The notes below the pieces were generated by a model. It was not told where the DNA came from, ran no database searches, and saw only the letters and a program-made list of their open reading frames with translations. Shown here in pieces: positions 1 to 10,634 of a DNA stretch of 64,000 nt. Each line of letters starts with the position of its first letter. Positions within the stretch are counted from its first letter, which is position 1. Origin of the DNA: Pleurostoma richardsiae (lineage: Eukaryota > Ascomycota > Sordariomycetes > Calosphaeriales > Pleurostomataceae); assembly GCA_030052745.1 (NCBI GenBank), contig JANBVO010000018.1, forward strand, positions 186,001 to 250,000. Reading direction: 5' to 3'. The translations under genes and the position numbers were made by a program.

Positions 1-937
1 TGAGAGTAGCCAATGCATAGGGCTGTACATCTCAAAGGAGTCGGATGTGGGGATCAAGGCCCTCGGTATCGAAGAGATGCTAAGGATAAAATTGGGTAAC
101 ACAACCTGTGGCATGTCCACTGCGACGAGCAGGGACACATAGATCGTGAGGATCGGTGGGTATAGGATCGGGGCAGGGTCAAAAGAGACAGGGATCGCAA
201 GTGGGATCCATCTCGACGGTTTGTTGCCCATGTATGCTCGCCGGATCAGTCGCAGCGGATAAAGAGCCAGAAGCAGCACTACGAGCGCACATTGCCACAG
301 CATCTCTGGAATTCGAGTTAGCATGAGTCCAACCGCAAAGATACTGACAGGTTTATTTACGTGGTCTCCAAATCAGGACAATCGGTTTGACCTCTGGATT
401 TGAGCAAACAATGATACCAAGGACCGCAAGGATGGCCACCTCGGTGACGCGCCGGATGACCTCCTTTAGCAGCCGGACTCTCTCGGCCCATTTTTGTTTT
501 GACTTCTCCGCAGATTCACGCTTCACCCTGTGTGTGATTTCTCGTAGTTCATCTTCCAGCACCAAGGGGTTCATGTAGGGCGTGGAAGAGCCCGAGAGGG
601 GCTCGTTCATCCCTCGGATGCCCTTGCGTAACCGTGCTTTCGGTGCTGGTAGTCCCTTTAGGAAGTGCTCGTCGTCGGCTTCTGTCCCGCTATCGCTAGT
701 AGGTGACGAGTCTTTGCCAAATAGCGGTGTTAGAGAGGGCATATCTGCCGACGCGTCCGAGTCGTGGTGAGGCGAAGATGACGCATTGTGGAAGTCGGAC
801 TGGAGGAGCTCGAAGTTCTGTCGATGGTAGGGATGGGGGGATCGCGAGAGTAGTCTCAGGCCCTCAGTGTTGTCGTTTTCTGCAGCTGCATCATCTCTCA
901 CTGGGCTTGGAGCCCGCAGGTTGAGGTTCTCGGGCAT
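1..937 (-). CDS. Multi-pass membrane protein, partial (cut by left window edge)
   Basis: The ATG at 937-935 opens a disordered, Ser/Pro-rich N-terminus. A charged stretch rich in Lys, Arg and Glu follows, and then the first hydrophobic segment (VAILAVLGIIVCSN). The frame is interrupted by a 55-nt intron at 306-360 (GTAAAT donor, GCTAAC branch point, CAG acceptor). It continues in exon 2 (305-1) with at least two more hydrophobic segments (ALVVLLLALYPLRLI and ILTIYVSLLVAV), open to the window edge. An in-frame TTG further upstream (1054) was rejected in favour of the ATG. The layout of a long acidic/Ser-rich leader, a KGLPAP-KARLRKG motif and then many membrane segments recalls fungal dolichol kinase-like (Sec59) proteins. 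The catalytic C-terminus lies outside the window, so that identity is only a guess. Confidence 0.7.
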
Positions 938-3900
938 CTCCAGATTTTCGCGGCGGCTGCAAGGTCGGTTGGCGCAACATGGAGAAGCAGTCTTGTCGAG
1001 ATGGGCCGAGACGGCGTAGGAGGGTTGGCGTTGTCTCAAGCTGAGTTGGCTCAAAAATCACGGGTTTTTGGCTCGAGATATGGTCGCCGGTGCGCACATA
1101 CCAAGGATTCCCCAATTGAGGGCAATTTCTTTTCTAGACGATACGTGGTTGAGGTCGAAATCTCCTGGTCTGTCGTCACATGAAAGCTTCCCTGCCCTTG
1201 AAGCCAGTTCGCATCCGCGTACCAAGCTATAGAATAAGCCACGCGGCTGGCTCATGTGGCTGACAAGGCTGGTCTACTACAGTAATTGCAAGTGACTGCC
1301 AATCCGCTTATTTAATCCCTAGGTACGCAATACAGAGTCACGTTTCCTTGTGTGAACAGGTACCAATTCTCCTTCTCTGAATACGGCTTCTCATTCTAAG
1401 ATGGAAGCTGTTCTAGCTGTACCTGGAAGTTCACCGAGATACTGATGACGCCACGATTGTCGAGCCTATCATCTACACTAGGTAGGTACCTATCTAGCTC
1501 TCTAATGGAGGATCGCTCGCTGGTGTAACGGCGTCTGTTAGGCCCTGGAGAAGAACAAAAAGCTCCGACAGCCTCGGCATTGAGAGCAACGGAGGAGCCT
1601 CCGGCCCTCCGCGACCGAGTGACCGGCCATTCTGCAGTTCGGAGCTTCGATTAAAATTCTCGTGTCAAAATCAATTCCGTTCCAGGTACCTGGGTGTTGT
1701 GTGTGTTCCTCACTCAAGCAAGCTGTGAAATCTGATCGGGCGCACCCCACTTGCATCGTACAGTAGCAGAGCATACTCCTATAATAACATGTATGGTGCG
1801 ATTAATGGGATGAAGTGTTAGTATACAAGTACTTCTGGTGAAAAGTGTGCTCGATTCCTTTCTACATACACAGTACACGTGTAGTACAGACTGTCAAATA
1901 ACGTTAGGTGCGTCACAAAAAGAGGCGAGTGCCAAAAATAGAAGTTCAGCTGTGTGTGTGTGGCTGACTTGGGAGGCCAATGGGGATCGTCTGGACAAGT
2001 GCAAGCACCTTGGTCTCTTTCTCTACCAGAGAGAGTGTGTATTTTGTAGACTCTACTGTCCTCAGATGAGGGTGTATCGGAGGATAAATCGGACAACGGT
2101 CACGATAATGGGAATGATGGCTTTGCAAAGAAGCACCAGCCATGGTACCCGAGTGGAAAACCTCGATGGTAGCAACCGTTGAAGAGCTCCGACTTGTGAT
2201 GTCTTCACCTCACGCTACCGCTGAGGAACATGCAGTGTGAGCTTGGGCTCGACTGAAGCCGTCCTGGTGCTATCTCTGGAGACGATGAAAGCTTTCTGGA
2301 CAGATGGTCAAAGGGTAGGTATTTAGCTACCTCTGTACTCCGTACGATGTGTCAGGATCATTCGGTCGCACCATTTTAGATGTTTCATAGGCTGCGAACC
2401 GGGAGAGTCATCAGAGCAGCTTGGCAGCTGAGCTGGACACGCTGCTGGTGGGTAAGAACCATTTGCCGGCAGCTGCTTGCTGAGCTGGCACCAGAAGCCG
2501 GCTGGGATCGCCGGAACCAAGGCGCAGAGAGGTTACAACCCACCTCTGCTGCAGGCTTCTGATCTGAAACCAGGCTCGCCAGCGTACAGTAAATGATGTA
2601 TCGAACTGCAGGCTACAATGATACCTTGGCAAAGCTTGCTCGGCTCGCCGCTGGGGTGACGTGCTATAACAGCCCTGTTAAGAACCGATTTCCGGGCAGT
2701 GCCCGTTACTATGGCAAGGAGAGCCGACAACTCAACGTTGGCAACACAACTGATATGCAGAGTCGTGATCCAGTTGCCGGAACTTGGAAGGGCGGAGTTC
2801 CACATCGGTACTCGTGTTCTGTTGTTCTGCAGGTGCTGGTGGATGCGGGCTGCCTGCTCGAGACCACTGAGGCATCACGCATCCATGCAGGACGCAGCAC
2901 GCCAGCAGCTGCAGAGCCCTCCTCACATCTGATGACCCGGATGTGCCGCCTCTGCCAATACGAGCCACGCCAAAACAGCCCTGAAGCAGCTCTTATCGTA
3001 TCGCACGGCCGCACGGCTTGCGCACACTCATTCGTAAGCTCCCTGCGCCGTTGCTGCTCGAGAGACCCGCTTGGCACCGAAGACTTGCGCGTGCTGAAGG
3101 GGGCCCGATGTGCCCGCTATTTTTGCTGGTGCACACGTAAACCAAAAGACAATACGAACCATCATGATATCAGATTTTGTCGGTTTTACCAGAGATAGCC
3201 TGGCTTGGGAGCAATTGACGAGGGACCCATGTTCCGCGGGAAGAAAGTCTCCGCCCGGCCTGCCAGGGTGGCGCTTTTCCAACCACTTCGTCCCCAGCAG
3301 GATCCTTGCTGCCATCGGGCCAAGAAGAGATGGTTGGGGTGCCGGGATCCGGCTACAGTGATGTGCCCTTTGTGTGGTCGTCTCGGTTGCTCATTGGCGT
3401 CGAGCAGCTTGAGCCCCCGGCTGTCCGTAGCTGAGGCGAAAAGCTATCCTTGTCGGTGGTGTTTCTGCAGCGTCATGATCCCTGGCGCCAGGTGAGGGGA
3501 CGTCCGGAACCTGGGAACTTCAACTCTACACTATATTTACACTACGAAAATCTTCTCTGTTAGCTGCACATACAATACGCCCACAGTTCTCTGCAAGTAC
3601 CGAGCCAGAACTGCACCACTTGCCACTGTCCGGCAAGCTACAACTATCGGCGCTGCATGCTTGTGCTTTGATAATTCCCGAGACACCGTCGCCTTTCCCG
3701 ACCGAGAACCCCATCGGCCACGGTCTCCCTTCGGTCCAGCCAGCACCATCCATTGGCAGAGCATCACGCTTACCCAGCCGCTGCTGCCAAACTGCATACT
3801 TCCACTCGTTGAGGGCTTCACGTGCCGGCCAGTCATACTTTGGTTACCGAGCTTCCTGCGTGTCAAGCTTGTGCCGCCGATCCGGTGAAGCCACCTCTTA

Positions 3901-4345
3901 CTGCCACTCGTTCAGCTACCCACCTACTACTGCTGCTACTGCCACGCGGGCTACTGTGCACATTCGCCTTCGTTCGCTTGTTGGCCACCTCGAGACGCAG
4001 CCGCAGAACTTGGAACATCGCCATCATGCAAGGCAGGCCACTAATCTGAACCCCAACTCGCTCCAAGGATCTTTTGGCGTTGGGCTTTGCGTCGGACTTG
4101 CGTTACCGGATCCACCTGCGGCTATTCACTCCGGTCATACGTGGGAAACGTACCCTCACCTTTAATACTGGGACAATCGCCCTATCCCTCCCTTACACAG
4201 AGCCGCGATGGCTGCACAGCAGAGCAAAGATGTCGAGGCCCTCGAGTCTTGCTTACCAATTACTGCCCAGGAGAAGGATTCACTGAGAAGCACGACAAAC
4301 TTTCCAGCATCACATCGTCGGCAGCGCTCAAGACTGGCAGAGAAG
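938..4345. other. Long intergenic region, no gene recognised
   Basis: About 3.4 kb between the divergent membrane-protein gene and the mucin-like gene. Open frames of up to about 200 codons occur on both strands around 2.6-4.2 kb. They lack convincing starts, domains, composition bias or splice structure, and they overlap one another, so I do not call them. The last 150 bases before 4208 are pyrimidine-rich, as expected of a fungal promoter or 5' UTR. Confidence 0.5.
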
Positions 4346-5630
4346 ATGCCCAGAGCTCGCAACGTCCTCCTGGCCGTGCTGGCCTGCTTCATGGTGACCT
4401 TCGGCCTTGCCACGGCTACTGCATCTAGACCACGGCAGGAGGCTCAGGATGTGGACGGAGATGCCCAGCAGGGGCTGAAGGAGAAGGACAGTTCAGCCTT
4501 CTCCTCGCTGCTCAACAGTGCGTCTGCAGAAGCACTGCACGACCTCCTCCATAGATACTTCCCACATAGATACCAGCACGGCGTCTGGCCGTCTGAGCAC
4601 TCGGCACTGGAGGCTGTCCACCGAGACGATGCTCCTCTGGCGACCTCCATCGCGCAACTGGCAAAGCGGCAGGATACTAACGTGACTGTGACGATGACCT
4701 CCACGACGCTCGTCCAGGCGTCAGAGTCTGCTACGGAGACGTCCCAGTCCGTGACGGAAACTGCTACCACGACTTCAACGACCCCTGACGGGAACGCGGC
4801 GACTACGACCCCGACCACAGAGGCCCCTGCTCCGTCGACGACAACGACAACGTCTACAACATCTCCCTCTCCGACGACAACGGAGAGGACGACGACTACG
4901 TCCGTGGAGACAACGTCAGAATCGACAACGACAACCTCTGAACGGACCACGACAACTTCCACGACGACCAGCTCCGACGATTCCACGACCTCTTCAACCT
5001 CGTCACGCTCTACTTCCGGTACGTCGGCCAGCACTGCTTCTTCCTCCTCTTCTGAATCCACTTCCGCATCTTCTTCTCGTGTCCCCACAACGTCCTCCGT
5101 CCCGACTTCGTCGTCGAAGACAACATCCCATCGGACGTCATCATCGTCGAATACAAGGGGCGGTATGTCGTCTATTTCTACTGGCTCTCTCTCCTTGCTA
5201 GCACTGCCATTAGTAAATGAGCGCCGGCGGTTGGGTCGAGCTGAGCAGAGGGAAACGGTCGAGACGCTGTTGAACTTTATTTTTGGCTTGGCTTTCACAT
5301 TCCTCGGGAAAACCGGTTTTCCGCTGACTCTAACACTCTCTCGCAGGCACGACGACTCTAGCCACAACCAGCAGGAGCCAGGGATCGAGCTCCTCATCGA
5401 GCTACAGTCCGCATTTGGTGACCTCTACCTTCACGTCGACCCTCCCGGGCGGCGAGGTGTCCATAGTGACGGCAACGTCCTACGTAGCGGCCGGCTCGGC
5501 CGCGTCCGACGCAGCAAGCACGACGAGGCCGTCTGGGAGCCTGCAGACCAACGCTGCTGCGTCTTGGCAGAGGAGCGGAGTCGTGGACGCCGTCCTCGGG
5601 GCGGTGATCGGGGGCGTCTTGATGATATGA
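4346..5630 (+). CDS. Ser/Thr-rich GPI-type cell-surface (mucin-like) protein
   Basis: Two exons, 4346-5162 and 5347-5630, flank a 184-nt intron (GTATGT donor, CTGACTCTAAC branch region, CGCAG acceptor). The product is 366 residues. The N-terminus from ATG 4346 is a good signal peptide (basic MPRAR, then LLAVLACFMVTFGLATATA). A longer start at ATG 4208 adds 46 hydrophilic residues in front of that hydrophobic segment and seems less likely. An approximately 85-residue region ends in the KR of LAKRQ, a possible Kex2 site. About 150 residues of almost pure Thr/Ser with Pro, Glu and Asp follow. The C-terminus ends in a short hydrophobic run (VVDAVLGAVIGGVLMI) with no charged tail, as in GPI-attachment signals. 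Inference: a heavily O-glycosylated wall or surface protein. No enzymatic domain is visible. Confidence 0.72.
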
Positions 5631-6622
5631 CGCAACGATTAGGGAGGCTTTTCTCCACGGGGGATGGGACGGGAGGCGCCTTGTTTCTTTGTTCTCTGCA
5701 GGCGGTCTAATCCGTCTGCTGCGGCCCTGCACATTCCTTACTTTGCATCATGGCGTCCGGTTTTGGTCTTTCCAGGAGAGGTCTCCTCTTCCATCGAAGC
5801 GAAGCCAGCATACGCGAGCATACACACACACACACATCAGGGAAAAGACACGAGGCAACGACTTGCATATATAGCGAACACTCCTTTGGACTGATTGACA
5901 GGATGGGAAAATAGGGATAGAACACTGCAAAAATTGGTCTCGCGAATGGGGGAATTTTGAGAAATGGGCAATCATCTAATCAGGCATCGCGCTGGGGACG
6001 GACAGCGAGCGAGAGAAGAACGGGCTCAACGCCCCAGGGCCATGCTACACGTGTATCGTGGTCCTGTCTCACAGCCCTAGGACCATAGCCGTAATGGAAT
6101 CAGCAACATGCTGGGGAATAGACATCATCATCAGCACAAAGACATTCTTGACCATGACTCGTGTGAACGCTCGCCAAAACAGGTATTCTACCTGTTTGTT
6201 TCTCTCTGTGTGCGCCCACTGATGGCAAGCCGGACCGGGCAGAAACCGTTCAGACATTAGACTTTCGCATGATAATCGCATCGGGTTAGTGTGTTCTGGA
6301 TAGAGTGGGCAGCTGCTGAGGCGCTCGGTAGGCGGTCTCCACGGGGAAAATCGCCGATCGCCAGCGACAGTTCGTGAGGAATGCAGGCGGAAGCGTCAAC
6401 AATCAACGGATACGAGGCAGAGTGAGACGGTCTGCAAACAAGGTTTGGCTACGCGCGGTAGCGTAGGAAACGGGTATATTGCTTCGAAAACAACAAAAAA
6501 TTCAGAGGCCCAGAGATCCCCCTCCCTTCCATCCGAAGACAGTATGCAGACGCCGTTTTCTCCGTAGATGCACAGAAACATGCAAGACACCCCACCCATG
6601 GTATGACCAAGCGATGACGGGC
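5631..6622. other. Intergenic region between convergent genes
   Basis: About 1 kb holding the 3' ends of the mucin-like gene (+) and FAM32A (-). Apart from a short AC-dinucleotide tract at 5822-5836, I see no gene or structured element. Confidence 0.5.
5822..5836. repeat. (AC)n dinucleotide microsatellite
   Basis: Seven and a half uninterrupted AC units in the 3' flank of the mucin-like gene. It is a simple, probably length-polymorphic tract. Confidence 0.8.
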
Positions 6623-7169
6623 TCAGCCGGGCCCGATCTTGGGCATGTCGTGGTGCTCGCTCAGCTTCGACAGGTACGTGTTCAGCTCCTCGACGCGCTC
6701 CTTGTGCGTCTTCAGCAGCTCCGGGCGCGAATCCGCAGACTGAGCTAATTCGAGAAGCTATTTTGGTCGGGCGGAGGACGTTAGCTGGGCTGATGAGACA
6801 GACGATCGAGGGGAGGGGCGATTGAGGGGCAGCAGCATTCTTCACGCTCTGTGTATTTCTCACCTTTTTCTTGCGCTTCTCCTCGAAGCGGCGCTCCGTT
6901 TCGGTCTTGTACCTGTCTGGCTCATCGTCTTCCTCCTCTTGCTGTTCTTCCTCCTTGTGCTTCCGGCTCTTGTCGCTGTGTGATTTGACAGGGGCCTCTT
7001 CGGAGGGCGAGCGCTTGCGCTTGACGAGTTCGTGGGAGGACTCTCCTCCGGTTGTAAGCGCCTTTTCCAAGTCACCGCTCTTGTCCTTCTTCTTCTTGTG
7101 CTTCTTCACTTTCGCCCCTTTGATGCGCAGGGCGCCGCCGCCTGCTATTGCATAGTCGTCCGATGGCAT
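6623..7169 (-). CDS. FAM32A-like spliceosomal protein
   Basis: Exon 1 is 7169-6864 and exon 2 is 6757-6623, with a phase-0 intron at 6758-6863 (GTGAGA donor, AAAATAG acceptor). The protein has 146 residues; FAM32A proteins are usually 110-150. The N-terminal half is Lys-rich ([11 protein letters not shown]), followed by an acidic linker. The conserved C-terminal core begins at [16 protein letters not shown] and ends [10 protein letters not shown]...[13 protein letters not shown], the hallmark of the family. The splice model was chosen because it joins these two halves in frame. Human FAM32A is known to enter the late catalytic spliceosome and promote exon ligation by reaching toward the active site with its C-terminus. 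The same nuclear role is inferred here. It is convergent with the mucin-like gene. Confidence 0.9.
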
Positions 7170-8453
7170 CGTGCTGTTTGTCCAGGAGGCTCGAGGTCGA
7201 GCTGCCTGGGCTGCGGTCGCGGGAAGGCTACAAGTGGGATGTGGCTCATTATGTAATGTTAAGTCTCGTGCCGTGCGGGAGGGCAATTGGCCAATCACGG
7301 GCCTCGGTAGCAGGACGTATTTAATAGGCAATTCTCACGGAAATTTTTGGGGCTTCTTTTTCCTCTTTTTTTCCTCAGATCAAAAAGTAAACAGAGATGC
7401 CACGACCGTCACTTCGAACCTTCACAGTGGTGTGTTGCCTGTCCTCAATTGAGGACGCTCTCTGGAGATGGAAATAATCCTCGATTAGGAAGTCTCTCGC
7501 CCCTGTTTCTCCTTGGGTGAGAGATGCCAATGACGGGAGACATTTTAGTCCCCCGAAACTGCGTACTGTATGTGCTCGTATTCCTGTAGGCGTGATCATG
7601 ACTAAATGACTGCTTCTGCTGCCGGACTGTGTTGCCTTGGCCGTTTTCCCTACATGGACGTTCCAGTGGAGCGTGTGTTTGTCTGGGTCGTGAAGACCGC
7701 TGAGAGATTGCATACCAGCGCGCCCGCAGATCTTGCCTGCCGAGTTCGAGAAGGTTTCGGCTGCTCGGCTTGCAGGCACGCGAGCGGGCTTGCAGGTTGC
7801 CAGGGACATGACGGTCAGGAACAGCTGCAATGGGCTGGCACCTCGCCGGGTGCGCCTGACGAGAACGTCGCGCGCCTGTCTGGTCACCATGGCACCCGAG
7901 TCAGTGATGCTCGGATGGGGGCCTCGCGCCTATGGGAGCCGGCGGCGTGCCTTGCCCGTTTAGAGACATAGTCTCAGACGGCTCACGACGGAGCGAGAGT
8001 TTGTTTTGGCTGCGGCGGGCGTTCAGTGGGCGCTCGGGATGGCGTCCTCAACGTCTGGAATGTGGCTCAATGCCCGGCCCATTCCTGCAGGTGGAGCCAG
8101 GTCCGCCCGCGTTGTCGAAGCCGTTCCTGGGTCAGACTGCGGGAGTGATCGACACGCCGTGGCTTCTCATCGCCGGACTCGGTATAAAGGCGGCAGCTTG
8201 CTCCTGTGGCACTTCCGTTTGCGGTCTGTTCTGCTCATCCTCATCCGCTCGTTCATCCAACTTGATTCAGTCACTCTTTTCGACTCCTCCTATTAAATCC
8301 TCCTTCGGGTTCTCTCCTCCAGCTTCTCCAGCTTCTCCCTCCAGCTCCCACCAGGACAAGTCACTCGCTCGTCACTGCTGCACGTTCAGTGTTTGTTGAA
8401 ATCCAACAACTGTAACACTTTTGTCACTCGTTCACCGCAGGTTAACCGACAAG
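7170..8453. other. Divergent promoter region
   Basis: About 1.3 kb between FAM32A (-) and the Thr-rich GPI-type gene (+). The right end carries a TATA-like box at 8182-8188 and then about 200 bases of C/T-rich leader, typical of strongly expressed fungal genes. No gene was recognised in the remainder. Confidence 0.5.
8182..8188 (+). promoter_or_regulatory. TATA-like box of the Thr-rich GPI-type gene
   Basis: GTATAAAGG lies about 270 bp upstream of the ATG at 8454 and just ahead of a pyrimidine-rich tract (8200-8400). That arrangement is expected of a strong RNA polymerase II core promoter in filamentous fungi. It rests on motif and position only. Confidence 0.45.
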
Positions 8454-9115
8454 ATGAGGTGTGTATCCTCTCCCTCCTTCTATCTACACTTGCCTTAGAG
8501 GATAGGAGCAGTCTTTGCTAACATGAAGTCTTCAGTCTGGGCGCCGTTACCACCTCTGCTTTCTACAGCTGCCAGCCGTACGGCAACGCTACGTTCTGCC
8601 CGGCCACTGCTACCGCCACTGTCACGCAGACCGTCGCCTTCACGACCGAGTACTATGTGACCTTCCTGGCCGCCTGCCCTACCGCCTCGTGGTGGGCTAC
8701 CTACACCATCGAGGAGACCTGCACTGGCAACCCTGCCACCTGGACGCCTCCCGTCATCCCTCCCAGCTTCACCACCACTGAGGTCGTCTGCGATGTCTGC
8801 GCCGAGAAGACCCAGACCATCACCTGCCCGGCCGTGACCGCCTCCGCCACTGCCACCACCCCCGCGACCGTCACGGTCCACGGCAACGGTGTCACCGTCA
8901 CCATCACCCCTGCTCCTACGACTGTCGCCACTGTCACCGGCGGCGGTGCCACCGGCGCTGGTGCCTGCTCCACCTGCGGTGAGGAGACGTCGACTGCCAC
9001 GTCGACCGGCACCGTCCCGGTCGTCACCGCTGGTGCTCCTGCTGTGGGCACCATGAAGAAGGGCCTCGCCCTCTTCGCCGGCGCTGCCGTACTCGCCGCC
9101 CAGTTCATGCTGTAA
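8454..9115 (+). CDS. Small Thr/Cys-containing GPI-type surface protein
   Basis: The ATG at 8454 sits in a strong context (GACAAGATG). It is separated from the main exon by a 77-nt intron at 8459-8535 (GTGTGT donor, GCTAAC branch point, TTCAG acceptor), giving 194 residues. The mature region has paired cysteines (CDVC, CSTC, plus four or five single Cys). It also has runs of Thr/Ala/Val (TATATVTQTV, TVTITPAPTTVATVT) that suggest O-glycosylation. The C-terminus ends in a hydrophobic tail after MKKG (LALFAGAAVLAAQF), as in GPI-anchored proteins. Third codon positions are overwhelmingly C, which suggests high expression. Oddly, the predicted N-terminus (MSLGAVTTSAFYSC) is a poor signal peptide. 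Either the first exon or acceptor is not quite as I model it, or secretion is unconventional. Confidence 0.68.
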
Positions 9116-9555
9116 GCTTCGGAAACGGGGTAATGGAAGCTGTCAGGGGAGCTTGCATGCATGGTGTCAAATTCAAAGCGGGTTTTTTAATACTTCACTT
9201 CTTCTCCGGAGCCTAATCTATGGGTGGAAAACGTTATTCCTAATTTCAAATATACAAAGGTGAATCGTGCCACGGTTTCGGTGTTGTGTATAGGAGATGG
9301 GAGAAGGCCAAGCAATGCGAGTTAGCATAGATGGCAGGCAGAGAATACTGCATAGGGACACGCAAACAAATCGAGGAAACATCCCCAAAACTGTTGTCTG
9401 ATCTGGAATTGTGATGTCTCAGATATACCGTGTTCATGGTACGCGTGGAGTCTTTCCCGCGCAACAGTGAGACATCGGCCCAAGCTTCACTAATTCCATC
9501 CACAATTCGATCTCTTTGGTAAACATACTTTATTTACATGACCAGGCAACTAGGT
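9116..9555. other. Intergenic, 3' ends of convergent genes
   Basis: About 440 bases of A/T-richer sequence between two convergent stop codons. It presumably holds both 3' UTRs. I see no gene in it. Confidence 0.5.
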
Positions 9556-9999
9556 CTACTGGTCCACAATCTGGTCCTCCGGCCTGCTCCGATGCTGGTC
9601 CCGCACAAACTCCTCGATCTGGGTATCATGGTGCGGTCGTAGCGGCGGGATAGAAGGATGGGGCCTCTCTTCTGCAGCAGGCTTTTTCTGCTCTTGCTGC
9701 TCTTGATGTCCCAGGATCTTGCCAACTGCCGGTACGTACTGGGAGACTTGTTGTTGACTGTTAGCCCAGGTGAAGAAAAGGTTTTCAGATGCAATTTGGG
9801 GATAGCTGTGTCAGGGGTATGGGGAGCAGATGGCAACTGCTCACTTACCCTTGTCAACTAGCCCCTCTCCTCCCTCGTTATTGCCCTCGTTCTTATCGGA
9901 ATGGGGGTGACGGAACTTGTCTGCGGCTTTGTCGAGGTGTGGTTTGTACGTGTTAGGCTCCTCTGTCGGGTTGAGGTTGGCTGAGTCGTTGGAGGACAT
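9556..9999 (-). CDS. Small hydrophilic protein of unknown function
   Basis: Exon 1 is 9999-9849 and exon 2 is 9725-9556, with an intron at 9726-9848 (GTAAGT donor, CGGCAG acceptor). A nearer acceptor about 13 bases upstream was rejected because it throws the rest out of frame. The product is 106 residues, very rich in charged residues, Gln, Asn and Pro, with no cysteine, signal peptide or membrane segment. Recognisable stretches are an N-terminal YKPHLDKAADKF, a central LVDKVGKILGHQEQQEQKK and a C-terminal IEEFVRDQHRSRPEDQIVDQ. The composition resembles small stress-induced or intrinsically disordered fungal proteins, but I do not recognise a family. It is divergent from the CobW-type GTPase gene with about 635 bp between starts. 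Confidence 0.65.
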
Positions 10000-10634
10000 C
10001 TTGTTGATTGATTGGTAAGGGGTCGCAGACACGATGAGTGGAGTGAATTCGAAGGCACAGATGGAAGAGTATTGAAATATGTCTTTACTATGATGTGCAT
10101 TTGCTTTGGTGCGAGTGTGTCCCCTTTATCGTTACCATTGAAGTAATCAATCGGTAGGGCTGCATGCAGCATACGTCAAGCGTGTGACGTCACATTCTTC
10201 AGTGAGCTAAGAGGCTTCTTTCTTTGTCCTTATCCCGCTGTCCCTCCGATCCATCATGGCTACCTACCGCTGGTGCAGGCACCCTGTTCGTGATATCGAT
10301 GCTTCGCAGGCTTGCATAGCATTAAAGAAGGAATTACCTTTCCTGCCTATATATCAGTAATTATTACCTGCACCGTCCGGCCTGAGGAACTCCCCCAAAG
10401 AGCTGCTGCCCCTCGTCAATTGCCCCTCCAGGATCGCGATAACCTTAAATCATGCGACTTATCGCCTTATCGATTACCATTTCGCCCCGAATGGGGCAGG
10501 CGGTCTGCGATCTGCCCACTTCCGCTCGCGCGATTTTCACCAGGATTCACTCCACGACATGACAATAGATATCGACGTGCGGAGATCGATTGGGGGATTG
10601 TTTTGATTTGACAACTCATATACCCAGATTCACC
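10000..10634. other. Divergent promoter region
   Basis: This separates the small hydrophilic protein gene (-) from the CobW-type gene (+). It holds no recognisable gene. The stretch just before the ATG at 10635 is A/T-richer, with a favourable start context (CACCATGG). Confidence 0.5.

Noticed and set aside
2593-3198. A 201-codon plus-strand frame in the first long intergenic region
   Set aside because: It has an ATG but no recognisable motif, a mixed composition and competing frames on the other strand, so I cannot support it as a gene.
4444-5397. A 317-codon minus-strand frame opposite the mucin-like gene
   Set aside because: It is the Val/Asp-rich mirror of Thr/Ser codons, without a plausible start or domain, and it overlaps a better-supported spliced gene.
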